Part shown: positions 48,668 through 58,299 of the stretch, piece by piece
Numbering within the stretch: position 1 is the first letter of the stretch
Layout of the letters: each line of letters starts with the position of its first letter
DNA from: Candidatus Fredericiella danica
GTDB lineage: Bacteria; Chloroflexota; Anaerolineae; Caldilineales; Caldilineaceae
Length of the DNA stretch: 64,000 nt
NCBI GenBank assembly: GCA_016713335.1
Contig: JADJPH010000036.1
Span: 1 to 64,000 of the forward strand
Direction: 5' to 3'
The notes under the pieces: model-generated
What the model saw: only the letters and a program-made list of their open reading frames with translations
The model's database searches: none
What the model was told of the DNA's origin: nothing
Made by a program: the position numbers and the translations under genes

Positions 48668-49192
48668 AGTCGTGCGCGCGCGGCCGGAACAGGCCGGGCG
48701 CCTAACCCAAATTGCACATGCCGCCAAGAGCTACTGGGGCTATCCGGCCCAGTGGATTGAAATGTGGCACAACCAATTGACGATCACCGGCCCATTCATC
48801 CTCCAGAACAGCGTCTATGTGGCCGTCGATGATGATGACGCGGGCGATAGTGCGGGTGAAGTTGGCTGGGTTCCACTCGGCTTCTATGCGCTGTGTGGCG
48901 AGGTGAGACCGTAGCCCTCGAACATCTCTGGGTGCAGCCGCGTTCACTGGGCGCCGGCGTCGGTCGCTTGCTGTTCGAACATGCCGTGCGAATGGCCGTG
49001 GACGCAGGGGCCACATGCATCGAAATCGAATCGGACCCGAATGCGGAAGGCTTCTATCAGCGGATGGGCGCCCAAACGGTGGGTGAAGTCACCTATGAGA
49101 TGGCAGAACAGCCGCGCCGCCTGCCACTGATGGTCTATCTGATCGAAGGGGTGCTGCCGGCGCCATCCACAGGGCCTGAGACTACCCTATGA
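48657..49192 (+). CDS. GNAT-family N-acetyltransferase, one frameshift
   Basis: A GNAT enzyme of about 178 residues. It begins AIRVVRARPEQAGRLTQIAHAA, and after an indel near 48900 continues ETVALEHLWVQPRSLGAGVGRLLFEHAV, which holds the acetyl-CoA P-loop (R-x-x-G-x-G-V/I-G). The tail reads GFYQRMGAQTVGE. The start ATG at 48657 lies inside the end of ppa, and its stop overlaps the methyltransferase start (ATGA). Substrate unknown. Confidence 0.85.
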
Positions 49193-49785
49193 CGGCGCAC
49201 CGCGAACAATGGGAAGCGCGTTACGCTACCGGTTCTACCCCGTGGGATACGCAGATCACGCCGCCTGAAGTGGAGGCGTTCTGGGTTTCCGACCGCCTCG
49301 CAGCCGCCGGCGTCGCCCTGGATATCGGCTGTGGCCCCGGCACCAATGTACGGTTTCTGGGCAGGCGCGGGTTACGGGCGATCGGCTTCGATATTGCCAT
49401 GCACCCGCTCACAACCGCCGCGGTGCGTCTTGTCGCTCAGGAACCGGAATTGGCGACACTGTGCCATTTCGCCCAGGCCGATGTCACAGTGTTGCCGATC
49501 GCGGCAGGCGTCGCCAATTACATTCTGGATGTAGGCTGCTCCCACGGCATCCCCGCGCCGCGCCGGCGCGAATTCGCTGCTGGCATTGTCAGCGCGCTGT
49601 GCCCGGGTGGATACTATCACCTCTATGCCTTTGACAGCGTGGAGCGCCAGGATGCTGACGGGCAACTGATTGGGTACGCGGCGGGTGAAGTGGCAGCCCT
49701 CTTTACGCCAGGGCTCGAATTGGTCGAGGCGACGCAGGCATCACCCGATCCCAGGCCGTGTCATTGGTATCTGCTGCGCAAGTGA
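49189..49785 (+). CDS. Class I SAM methyltransferase (TehB/TPMT-like)
   Basis: A 198-residue small methyltransferase that begins REQWEARYATGSTPWDTQITPPEV, a pattern shared with thiopurine and tellurite-type methyltransferases, followed by motif I DIGCGPGTNVRFL and the GCSHGIPAPRR stretch. It is translationally coupled to the GNAT gene. Members methylate small or toxic compounds; the substrate is unknown. The frame is intact. Confidence 0.85.
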   Translation: MTAHREQWEARYATGSTPWDTQITPPEVEAFWVSDRLAAAGVALDIGCGPGTNVRFLGRRGLRAIGFDIAMHPLTTAAVRLVAQEPELATLCHFAQADVTVLPIAAGVANYILDVGCSHGIPAPRRREFAAGIVSALCPGGYYHLYAFDSVERQDADGQLIGYAAGEVAALFTPGLELVEATQASPDPRPCHWYLLRK

Positions 49786-49790
49786 CCTTG

Positions 49791-49828
49791 AAAAAAGGGG
49801 TAGCCCGCAGACTCGACGCCGCGGGCTA
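49791..49828 (-). terminator. Intrinsic terminator on the minus strand
   Basis: TAGCCCGC (49801-49808) pairs with GCGGGCTA (49821-49828). On the minus strand the stem is followed by CCCCTTTTTT. It ends the small membrane-protein transcript and could also stop the convergent methyltransferase transcript. Confidence 0.75.
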
Positions 49829-49860
49829 TCCTGAACATATGGAGATGGAGGCTGTCGATC

Positions 49861-50073
49861 TTACGCAGCGACGCGAAGCACAGCCCGCATCACGCCGAAA
49901 GCAACCGGTGCAAGGCCGGCGCCGTTGCCGGGCTGCAGGTGGAGACCTCCGGCCGGTGATGGGGATGTTGATTCAACTTTCTGCTGCGTTTCAATACTCT
50001 GTTCCCATGCCGGAAGGAGCGTCAGCAGCAAAAGCAACGTGCAAAACACAACGATCGTGATGACTGTTTGCAT
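49861..50073 (-). CDS. Small single-pass membrane protein (70 aa)
   Basis: The product is MQTVITIVVFCTLLLLLTLL plus a hydrophilic tail (WEQSIETQQKVESTS...) ending in an Ala/Val-rich segment. A near-perfect ribosome site (GGAGGTGTGAA) precedes the ATG at 50073, and an intrinsic terminator lies about 30 nt after the stop. Together these support a real short gene. Function unknown. Confidence 0.65.
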   Translation of the reverse strand: MQTVITIVVFCTLLLLLTLLPAWEQSIETQQKVESTSPSPAGGLHLQPGNGAGLAPVAFGVMRAVLRVAA

Positions 50074-50172
50074 TTCACACCTCCATATCTAGGTATGATC
50101 GTAATCCTTTCCAGCTCGCAACTCAATGCGACAAATGTTAGAATCAAGGCATAGGAAGGCACAGGTAAGGTC

Positions 50173-50624
50173 ATGTTGCGGATCGCCCAGACCACCACGG
50201 AGTGGTATCAATCGACGATCTCGATGCCACCGCGCCCCGCGGGATGCACCTCATTACGGACTGGATCGCACGCGAATTGGAGAGTTATCCTCCCCTAACA
50301 TGTGGGATCTGTCACCTGTTCTTATTGCACACCTCGGCGTCTTTGGCCATCAACGAGAATGCCGATCCCGAAGTACGCGTCGATTTGGAGTCGCACTTCG
50401 ATCTTCTGGCGCCAGAAAATGCGCCACATTATACGCACAACTATGAGGGACCCGATGACATGCCGGCGCACATCAAAACCATGCTCATCGGTCCCAGCCT
50501 GACCATCCCCATCACGGATGGACAACTGAAACTGGGGATGTGGCAGGGCATCTATCTTTGCGAGCACCGCAGCCATGCCGGTCCGCGGCAGATCGTGATG
50601 ACCGCATGGGGCGCAGTAGGTTGA
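50173..50624 (+). CDS. YjbQ/UPF0047 family protein, one frameshift
   Basis: An N-terminal MLRIAQTTTEWYQSTISMPPRP piece (ATG 50173, AAGG upstream) joins after an indel near 50240 to GMHLITDWIARELESY, LLHTSASLAINENADPEVRVDLE (the conserved HT region) and LGMWQGIYLCEHR. About 149 residues, normal for UPF0047. Members complement thiamine-phosphate synthase loss weakly; the true role is unsettled. Confidence 0.88.
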
Positions 50625-50660
50625 ATCGGCTTTCTTTCCGAATCAGGAACTAGTGACAAG

Positions 50661-51482
50661 ATGAATACGAACACGACATCTTCCAGCGAAAAACTGGGTG
50701 GCAGCCTGACCGGCATCCGGGTTGCCATCACCCATGATAAGGAACAGGCACGCGATCAGAGCGAACTCTTTACCGCTCTCGGCGCGGAAGTCTTCTTTTA
50801 CCCGAGCATCGAGATTTTGCCGCTCGATCAGGAAGGCGACCTGGACGTGGCTTTGCGTGAAGCAATCGCCGGCAAGTACGACTGGCTGGTCCTGAACGAC
50901 GCCGACACCGCCCTGGTGGTTGGTGAACGCATGCAGGCGATTGGTGTGGATCCGAACCAGATCCCCCGCCGGCTTAAGGTCGCCACGATCGGCTGCATGA
51001 CGGAGCGCTATACGAAAGAATTTATGGGGCTGGACTCGGCTTTTGCCCCCGATATTTACGACGTCGACTACGTAGCAGCAGCCCTGAAACTCAAGCCCGG
51101 GGTGCGGGTCCTCCTCCCACAATCATCCGTGACACGCATGGGGTTGGCCAAGGTGCTCAACAACACCGGCGCTGAGGTGACCGCCGTCAACGCCTACCGC
51201 ACCGTCATTGGCAAAGGGGGCGATCCCGTGCCATTGCTGCTGTGGGAAGGTAAGATCGACTGTGTCACCTTCACCTTCCCGACGGCCGTGCGCTACTTTA
51301 TCAAGCGCCTCGAATATGAGGGCGGCACCCTGGCCATGTTGGACCACGTCTGTGTTGCCTGTATTGGTCCGATCACCACAGCTACCGCCCGCGAACTGAA
51401 TCTGCACGTTGATGTCCTCCCCGATCAACACACGATCGAGGGCCTGGTGAATGCCGTCGCCGCGTATTTCCAGGAGACGTAG
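50661..51482 (+). CDS. Uroporphyrinogen-III synthase-like protein (HemD family)
   Basis: A 273-residue two-lobed HemD-type fold: GIRVAITHDKEQARDQSELFTALGAEVFFYPSIEI at the start (read in parts), VLLPQSSVTRMGLAKVL, VNAYRTVIGKG and VCVACIGPITTATARELNLHVDV. In tetrapyrrole synthesis HemD closes hydroxymethylbilane to uroporphyrinogen III. No other hem genes are adjacent, so assignment rests on the fold. The frame is intact. After it, 51483-51590 holds the GGCTTGGCGGGAGGGTTT repeat and no gene. Confidence 0.85.
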   Translation: MNTNTTSSSEKLGGSLTGIRVAITHDKEQARDQSELFTALGAEVFFYPSIEILPLDQEGDLDVALREAIAGKYDWLVLNDADTALVVGERMQAIGVDPNQIPRRLKVATIGCMTERYTKEFMGLDSAFAPDIYDVDYVAAALKLKPGVRVLLPQSSVTRMGLAKVLNNTGAEVTAVNAYRTVIGKGGDPVPLLLWEGKIDCVTFTFPTAVRYFIKRLEYEGGTLAMLDHVCVACIGPITTATARELNLHVDVLPDQHTIEGLVNAVAAYFQET

Positions 51483-51547
51483 CACTTCTTTGTGTTCTCT
51501 GTGCTCGTTGCGGTCTTTTTCTTCTTGTCTTTCCTTGGCGTCTTTGT

Positions 51548-51565
51548 GGCTTGGCGGGAGGGTTT
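51548..51565 (+). repeat. 18-bp dispersed word, also at 17577-17594
   Basis: GGCTTGGCGGGAGGGTTT occurs identically at 17577-17594, also in a gene-free stretch after TTTGTGG/TTTGCGG words. Confidence 0.6.
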
Positions 51566-51591
51566 TGTCTTTAATCCTCACCCCTCCCGAC

Positions 51592-51620
51592 TTGTCTCTC
51601 ACCCGCCCCTCCTGTATAAT
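51592..51620 (+). promoter_or_regulatory. Strong promoter of tRNA-Ser (and perhaps SRP RNA)
   Basis: TTGTCT, a 17-nt spacer and perfect TATAAT end 7 nt before the tRNA 5' end. Confidence 0.75.
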
Positions 51621-51627
51621 CAGGAGC

Positions 51628-51714
51628 GGAGAGGTCGCATAGTATGGCCTAGTGCGCGGGCCTGGAAAGCTCGTAGAGTGAAAGCTCTCGAGGGTTCAAA
51701 TCCCTCCCTCTCCG
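51628..51714 (+). tRNA. tRNA-Ser (anticodon GGA)
   Basis: The acceptor stem GGAGAGG pairs with CCTCTCC. The anticodon stem CGGGC/GCTCG encloses loop CTGGAAA (anticodon GGA). A long variable arm and GGTTCAAATCC T-loop are seen. 87 nt, CCA not encoded. An SRP RNA gene follows 26 nt later. Confidence 0.93.
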
Positions 51715-51735
51715 CTGGATTCGTGTGTTTTCATC

Positions 51736-51850
<115 letters not shown>

Positions 51851-51972
51851 GGAGCGGTGAAAGCACACGAATCTTTTTATAGGAGGGCGATGCAACGTCT
51901 TCCGCGCAATCGTTGCGGCGAAAGTTGCTTTTGCGACGTCGCCCCGGACTTCTTAATTCTTGTCGAGGTAAA

Positions 51973-52572
51973 ATGATATCCAATTGGGTCAACTCAGATG
52001 GGATTGGTCCCACCGTCTATTTGGCGCGCCACGGCACGCCAGACTGGAACATGCGCGAGATTCGCTATGACATCCCGCCTGGACCACCGCTGGTGCCACA
52101 AGGCGAGACCGAGGCGGGTAAACTGGGCGAGTTTCTGCGCGATCAGGGTATCTGCAAGGTCTACGCCAGCCCGTTGGTGCGCGCCCACCGAACGGCGGAA
52201 ATCGCCGCGGCGCATTCCAAGCTCCCGGTCACCGTGCTTGAGGGTGTCGCCGAAATGCGGCGCGATGAGTCCGATGAACAGGTCTACCAGCGCTTTAACC
52301 CGGTCTTTGAACGCGTCTGGGCAGAAGCGCAGACGCACGGCCCCATCGTGATCGTGAGTCATGGCGGCCCCGTACGGGTGATGCTTGATCGGCTGGGCAT
52401 CCAAACGGACTTTGTCTGGCACTACCGGCGCCAGTTTGACAGCCAGAACCCGCTGCCCCCCGCCGGTGCCTGGGCCGTGACGCGCTCGCCAGAGTTGGGA
52501 CTCTGGGAGGCTAAACTGGTCTTTGCGCCAGTTCCTTTCACGGACTACTTGCCCGCGGTCCAGTACGTCTGA
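51973..52572 (+). CDS. Histidine phosphatase, phosphoglycerate-mutase-like
   Basis: A 199-residue protein with catalytic ARHGTPDWN, ASPLVRAHRTAEIAA, EMRRDES and the second His block VSHGGPVRVMLDRLG. Family members include alpha-ribazole and cobalamin-pathway phosphatases and many broad phosphatases; the substrate is unknown. The ATG at 51973 is preceded by GAGGT. It is 41 nt upstream of pyrF. The frame is intact. Confidence 0.83.
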   Translation: MISNWVNSDGIGPTVYLARHGTPDWNMREIRYDIPPGPPLVPQGETEAGKLGEFLRDQGICKVYASPLVRAHRTAEIAAAHSKLPVTVLEGVAEMRRDESDEQVYQRFNPVFERVWAEAQTHGPIVIVSHGGPVRVMLDRLGIQTDFVWHYRRQFDSQNPLPPAGAWAVTRSPELGLWEAKLVFAPVPFTDYLPAVQYV

Positions 52573-52612
52573 AACCGTTCATGCAGCCCATCATCCAATA
52601 CGGGAGGCACAC

Positions 52613-54076
52613 ATGACGAATCGCACAACGAACTTTTTCAGCAAGTTGCAGGCAGCCGTCAGCCGCAACCGCAGCCTGCTCTGCGTCGGGCTTGACCCTG
52701 ACCCCACCAGGGCGCCGGCCCGCTACCGCAGCACCTCTGGTGACCCGGCCGAAACCATCCTGACGTGGAATCGCGCCATCATCGAACAGACCGCAGACCT
52801 GGTTTGCGCGTACAAGCCGAATATTGCCTTCTATGAAGCGTGGGGTGTCGCCGGGATGGCGGCGCTGCGCGCCACGCTGGCGTTAATCCCCCAGACGATT
52901 CCTGTGCTGCTGGACGCCAAACGCGGTGACATCGGCAGCACGGCGGCCGCCTATGCCAGGGCAATTTTCGAGGATCTACAAGTCGATGCCGTGACGCTCA
53001 GCCCCTACCTGGGGCAAGATAGCATTGAGCCCTTTGCGGCCTATGCCGATAAAGGCCTCTTCGTCCTGTGTCACACCTCCAACCCCGGCGCTGGGGAGTT
53101 CCAAGAACTGGAGATCTCTGACTGGCGCACCCTGGATCGCGAGCCAAACCAGCCACTTTACGTCCATGTGGCACGCACGGCCACCACCTGGTCACCCAAC
53201 GTCGGGCTTGTCGTCGGGGCCACCTTCCCCGCTGCCATTGCCGCCGTGCGGGCGGCGGCGCCGGACGCCTGGTTCCTGGTGCCGGGTATTGGCGCCCAGG
53301 AGGCGATCTGGAAGCGACCCTGGCGGCCGGTCTCCGGGCGGACCGGTCGGGCGTCATCATCAATGCCAGCCGCGGCGTCGCCAATGCGGACGACCCCGCC
53401 GCCGCGTGACGTTACGGGATGACATCAACCGCGCAGTGGCGCAGCCCGCACGCGCCTGGGTAAGGCACCAACCAGTACCCCGCTGGCCCGCGCGCTCACT
53501 ACCGATCTCTTCAACCTGGGGGCGGTTAAGTTTGGTGCGTTTACACTGGCCAGTGGCATCCAATCACCGATCTACGTTGATCTTCGCCTCCTGGTCAGCA
53601 AGCCCTCGCTTCTGGCCAAAGCAGCCACTGCCTACGCTGCGATCCTGGCCAACATTCCCAGTGACCGCATTGCCGGTGTACCCTATGCGGCGCTGCCAAT
53701 CGGCACGGCGGTAGCCATTGAGGCTGAAAAGCCGCTCATTTACCCGCGTAAAGAGGTGAAGGCGCACGGCCTCGGCAAGGAGATCGAAGGGGTATGGGCG
53801 CCGGGGGATCGGGTCGTCATTATTGAAGACCTCATCACCAGCGGGGGCAGCACCATCGAGACTGCCGAGAAACTACGCGCCGCCGGGCTTGTGGTCGAAC
53901 ATGCCATCGTCCTGATTGATCGCGAGCAGGGTGGCGTAGCAAACCTCGCCAAGGCAGGAATCCAGGCCCACAGCGTGTTCAAACTCAGCGAGATGCTCGA
54001 TATCCTGGTTGAGTTGCAGTTGCTTGACGATGCCAAACGCCAGGAAGTGCTCGCGTTCTTGCGCCAGCCACGGTGA
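52613..54076 (+). CDS. pyrFE: Bifunctional OMP decarboxylase/orotate phosphoribosyltransferase (PyrF-PyrE fusion), frameshifted
   Basis: The PyrF half (from ATG 52613 after GGGAGG) has LLCVGLDPDP, the catalytic LDAKRGDIGSTAAAYA and VPGIGAQ. After indels near 53300 and 53405 it continues VIINASRGVANADDP and TLRDDINRAV. A further shift near 53462 enters PyrE: ALTTDLFNLGAVKFGAFTLASG, YPRKEVKAHGLGK and the PRPP loop VVIIEDLITSGGST. No start codon with a ribosome site separates the halves, and such fusions are known in some bacteria, so I call one gene of about 487 residues. It catalyses the last two steps to UMP. It overlaps pyrD. Confidence 0.85.
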
Positions 54077-55068
54077 ACCCTATGTCAAACCTTGCGACGG
54101 AGTTCTTAAATCGGACTTTGGTCACGCCGTTCGTACTGGCAAGTGGTATCTGGGGGACCACCGCCAGCCTGTTGGAGCGGGCAGCGCTGGCAGGTTTCGG
54201 TGCGGTGACTGCCAAATCGTGTGGCCCTACGCCACGCGCCGGGCACGTCAACCCGACGTGCCTGGATTGGGGACACGGCTTGATCAACGCCATTGGGCTT
54301 GCCAACCCGGGCGCGGTGGAAGAAGTGGCGCTGCTCACGTCCGCGCGTACGCGGCTGGAAGCGCTCGGTGTCCCGTTGATTGCGAGTATCTTCGCCGGTC
54401 CTCCTGCGGAATTCGGCGAGGTTGCGCGCATCATTGCGGCGGCAAAGCCGGACTTCATTGAAGTCAATATCTCTTGCCCCAATGTCCATTCGGAGTTTGG
54501 TGAACCTTATGCCGGGGATGCCGACGCCGCAAGCGAAGTCACCGGTTTTGTCACGGATGTGGCAAAACCGGCTGGAATCCCGGTCATCGTGAAGCTGGCG
54601 CCAAACGTATCCAGTATTGGGCGCATCGCGCGCGCCGTGGTTGCAGCGGGTGCGGATGCACTCTGCGTGGTAAATACGATGCCCGGCATGGTGATCGATG
54701 CTGAAAGCGGTCAAGCGATTCTGGCGAACCGGACCGGTGGGTTGAGCGGCCCGGCCATCAAACCGATTGCGCTCAAATGCGTGTATGATGTGCGCCGCGC
54801 CTGTCCCGAGACGCCGATCATCGGCACAGGTGGCGTATCCACTGGGCTCGATGCCGTGGAGATGCTCATGGCCGGCGCCACCGCGGTTGGCGTGGGCAGC
54901 GCGGTCTACTACCGGGGCGCGAAGGCGATTACGACGATTCGCACCGAGTTGGAGAGTTGGATGGCGGCGCATGGTGTGACGGACCTGGATCAGATCCGCG
55001 GCGCCGTCCATCGTGAGCGCATCTACCCCACCTCGCCCAGCGGTGCACCGGTGCCGGCGGCGCACTGA
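54073..55068 (+). CDS. pyrD: Dihydroorotate dehydrogenase (class 1, catalytic subunit)
   Basis: A 331-residue FMN TIM-barrel enzyme oxidising dihydroorotate to orotate. It has TPFVLASGIWG, AKSCGPTPRAGH, the active-site NISCPNV with the catalytic Cys (class 1 type) and GTGGVSTGLDAVEMLMAGA. The GTG start at 54073 overlaps the pyrFE stop; an ATG at 54082 is also in frame. No pyrK electron-transfer subunit is seen in this window. The frame is intact. Confidence 0.93.
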   Translation: MNPMSNLATEFLNRTLVTPFVLASGIWGTTASLLERAALAGFGAVTAKSCGPTPRAGHVNPTCLDWGHGLINAIGLANPGAVEEVALLTSARTRLEALGVPLIASIFAGPPAEFGEVARIIAAAKPDFIEVNISCPNVHSEFGEPYAGDADAASEVTGFVTDVAKPAGIPVIVKLAPNVSSIGRIARAVVAAGADALCVVNTMPGMVIDAESGQAILANRTGGLSGPAIKPIALKCVYDVRRACPETPIIGTGGVSTGLDAVEMLMAGATAVGVGSAVYYRGAKAITTIRTELESWMAAHGVTDLDQIRGAVHRERIYPTSPSGAPVPAAH

Positions 55069-55137
55069 TCATATCCCCCCCAGTGGAATAGGAAGAATCC
55101 TCCCGCAGGGGCGCAGAGAAAAGCCGGAAAAGATGCC

Positions 55138-57226
55138 TCATCGCGCCAGGGAAGGCATGTAGTTACCGCTGGGTGCACACGTCAAGTCGACAGTAACGGT
55201 GCGCTCAACCGCCTGGCTGCCCACTGTTGAGCGCACGATTAGATCTGCCCGGTCGAAGTAGGCGTCAGTCAGCAACGCCGGCTCAAGGGTCAACACCACG
55301 GTAGACGGCAGTGTATTGGTCGGTGACACGGCGTTAACCACCCACGCCACGTCGGGATGGGGCCACGCAACACTCCCCGCCGCATCGATTCCCGCCGCAA
55401 TGCCAGTCGCACCCGCGCTGTGGGGCGTCACCTCTGCACTAAATTGCGTTCCCCGGCGTTCCGCCGATGACGGTAAACGTCATGGTCGTCTGCACCCCAA
55501 GGGGCGGACAGGGAATCGCCACGACCGCCTTCTCCGCTGGACGCACGACCAGTCCATCCTTCACAATCACCAGCACCGGAATCGTCAGCGGCACATTGGC
55601 AACGCGCCGTTGCGTACTGTTCACGACAATATTAGCGCCGTACGTGATGTTCGGCAGCAGTTCCGACGCATCGACATAGACCGTCATCAGCGCCGGTGTG
55701 GTATTCGTATTGAGTGACCAGTGCACAAACGAGACGGGTGGCTTGACGTCCACGTAGAAAGTGATCGGCTGGGGAGAATTCGTACTGTTGACGAGTTGCA
55801 CGATCGTTTCGGCGGTCTTCGTCCCGGCTTCTACGTCTTGGTAGTTGATCTCTTGGTTCTCGTTGCCAACGGCGAGGGTGTCCGGCTGGGCGCTGCCGTT
55901 CAGATCGAGGTTGCCCATCGCGATCGTCAGCCCGTTGCTGCGCAACGTGTAGTCGGTCGCCTCGGTCGTCGTGTCCGGGCTGTTGAATACCCGCAGTTGT
56001 GTCGGGCTGATGACACCGATCTCATCTTTACCATCGCCATCGACATCACCGCCGGCGCCATAGCGAAAGGCATTCGCCGTGTCCAGGCAGACCTCAAAGG
56101 TAGTTGGCGTATCCGGGCCGCGGTTGCGCATGATCAATTGAAATGGCGGCGTCGTATACGGTGCAGAACAGGTTGTCGTGCGGTTGGCGAAGCGCAGGAA
56201 GAAGACCTCATCGTCACTGCTGCCGTCTGAAGCAGAACCGGTGATGTTTGCCATGAACAAGTGGCGCGGCGCCGGGTTGAAGTCGCGCCCGTAGACCTCG
56301 TCAAATCCGTCGCGGCCGTTGTAGCGCCAGACCAGCAACGTAGGCAACGGGCGGTCGGCCGTCCGGCCCAGGGCCAGTTCTGGCAGGGCGCTGGTTGGGT
56401 CGAACTGGCCAACGACAGCGCTCTGCCACGGTTTCGTATCGCTCGCATTGAAGTAATATTCGAAGAAGGTGTTATTCACCAGCCGATAGACCGACAGTCT
56501 GCTCTGGTCCTCATCGATCAAGACCAAGTTGTCGATGCCGGTGACTTCAAGATTACCCGATGCAATATCGGTCCACATGTCATCATTCCGCATCTCAGCG
56601 AGCGTGGTCCAGGCCGTGCCGTCGACTGGATCGTTTGTCTGCGTCAGGATCACGACTTGCGCATTGGGGATGGCGCCGCCGGCTTCCGGAGGGTCATAGA
56701 CGTAGACGATCTCTTGCCCGGGGTTCTCAGGGTCAAATTCGCCGGTGAGGATCAAGGTGGGTCTGCCCGGCAGGGAAGTCCGGTAGAGGATCTTCCAGTA
56801 CAGATCGCCAAAACCATTGTCCGGGTCGACTTCACCCGACGTAATGACCGGATCGTAGATGATGAGTTGAAAATCAGTGTCGCTCTCGCTGATCGCAACG
56901 ATCTCGGCATCGCCATCATTGGTGAAGTCACCGAGCGCAGCATTCCGCCAGCCACCGTCCGGGCTGTGCCAGATTTCTTTGTAGCTCAGCGCACCGCCCA
57001 CCACGGCCTGCTGGAGTGCCCGGATGACACCCTCCGGGTCGATATAGACAATTTCGTCCCTGGCATGTGCAACCAGCAGCGCTGTTGCCGGCGCGGCGTC
57101 GGCCGTAGACGGCAGGAGGTCGCCCCCCACCACAGCCAGGATCACAAAAGCCCGCAAGACGGCGTAATGCAGCATTGCTCGGTATAAGCGGAGGTTGGTG
57201 CACCAGATTCTTGCATTTCGCGCCAT
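55138..57226 (-). CDS. Secreted FG-GAP/VCBS-type repeat protein, one frameshift
   Basis: A signal-like hydrophobic N-terminus (VLRAFVILAVVGGDLLPS) is followed by beta-propeller-like repeats with calcium-type loops such as GDFTNDGDAEIV, GEFDPENPGQEIVYVYD and GDVDGDGKDEIGV. A C-terminal beta-sandwich region (VVNSTQRRVANVPLTIPVLV) continues after an indel near 55440 as VTPHSAGATGIAAG... About 690 residues. It is probably exported and displayed outside the cell; role unknown. It splits the pyrimidine genes: pyrFE and pyrD on one side, pyrB and pyrC on the other. The start codon is uncertain (57226 or 57175). Confidence 0.8.
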
Positions 57227-57248
57227 CTTGCGAGCTTTCTTAGGAACG

Positions 57249-58231
57249 CTATGCCTTGCCCAGCACCGCTGCCAGTAAGGCCATCCGCATGTACATCCCG
57301 TTGCGCATCTGCCGGAAGTAGGCTGCGCGCGGGTCATTGTCGATTGCGTAGCTGATCTCATTGACGCGGGGCAGCGGATGCATCACGATCATCTTCTGCT
57401 TGGCCCGTTCCATCAAGGCCGGATCGACAACGTAGTGGTCTTTCACCGCCTCATACTGCGCCAGGTCGGTGAAACGCTCCTTCTGCACGCGCGTGATATA
57501 TAGTACATCGCTGTCGCTGATGCAATCATGCACATCTTCGGTAATCGTGTACTTGTGACCGCTCGCCTGGACAACCTCCAGAATATCCTTGGGCATCTGC
57601 AGGATGTCGGGGCTGACAAAGACGAATTCGACCGGGTAGTTGGCCAGCAGCTTGGTGAGGCTATGGACCGTGCGACCGTATTTTAGATCGCCCACCATGG
57701 CCACTTTAAGCCCGCTTAGGGTGCCTAGCGCCTCGACCACGGTGAAGAGATCGAGGAGCGCTTGCGTGGGGTGCTCGCCCACGCCGTCGCCGGCGTTGAT
57801 GACGGGTTTGCTCGCATAATGCGCCGCGGTAGCCGCCGAGCCAACTTCAGGGTGACGGATGACGATCACATCCGAGTAGCACTCCAGCGTGCGGATGGTG
57901 TCGGGCAGACTCTCACCTTTGCTGACCGAACTGTATTGCACGTTGTTGATCGGGATCCCTGCCCCCCCAGGCGCAGCATCGCGGCCATGAAGCTTGAGCT
58001 CGTGCGCGTGCTTGGTTCGTAAAAGAGGTTAGCCAGAATCTTGCCGTGCAGGAGGTCGGCACTACCGAAACGTTCGACCAACACGCGCATTTCGTCGGCG
58101 ACATTGAAGATATAGTCGAGATGTGCGCGATCAAATTGGCTGACGCTCAAGATGTCCTGGCCGTAAAAGCCGTTGTCCACTTTGTTGGCTGCCATCCGGT
58201 CCACAAGTTTTGTTTTAGGTGCCATCATCAT
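57249..58231 (-). CDS. pyrB: Aspartate carbamoyltransferase catalytic subunit, one frameshift
   Basis: This is the committed step of pyrimidine synthesis. The N-terminal frame has FYGQDILSVSQFDRAHLDYIF and the carbamoyl-phosphate motif YEPSTRTSSSF. After an indel at the C run near 57960 comes YSSVSKGESLPDTIRTLECY, the conserved GEHPTQALLDLFTV and MHPLPRVNEI. About 327 residues. The start ATG at 58231 is preceded by TAGGAGA. It lies downstream of pyrC on the same strand. No regulatory pyrI is seen. Confidence 0.93.
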
Positions 58232-58299
58232 TCTCCTATTGAATCGTATCAGAACTCAACATGACCCCCAGAAGAGAATCATGCATTTTCGACGCGCCC

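Noticed and set aside
53025..53714. 229-aa frame overlapping pyrFE
   Set aside because: Mostly Arg/Pro-rich shadow; only a short part is the true PyrF continuation after an indel.
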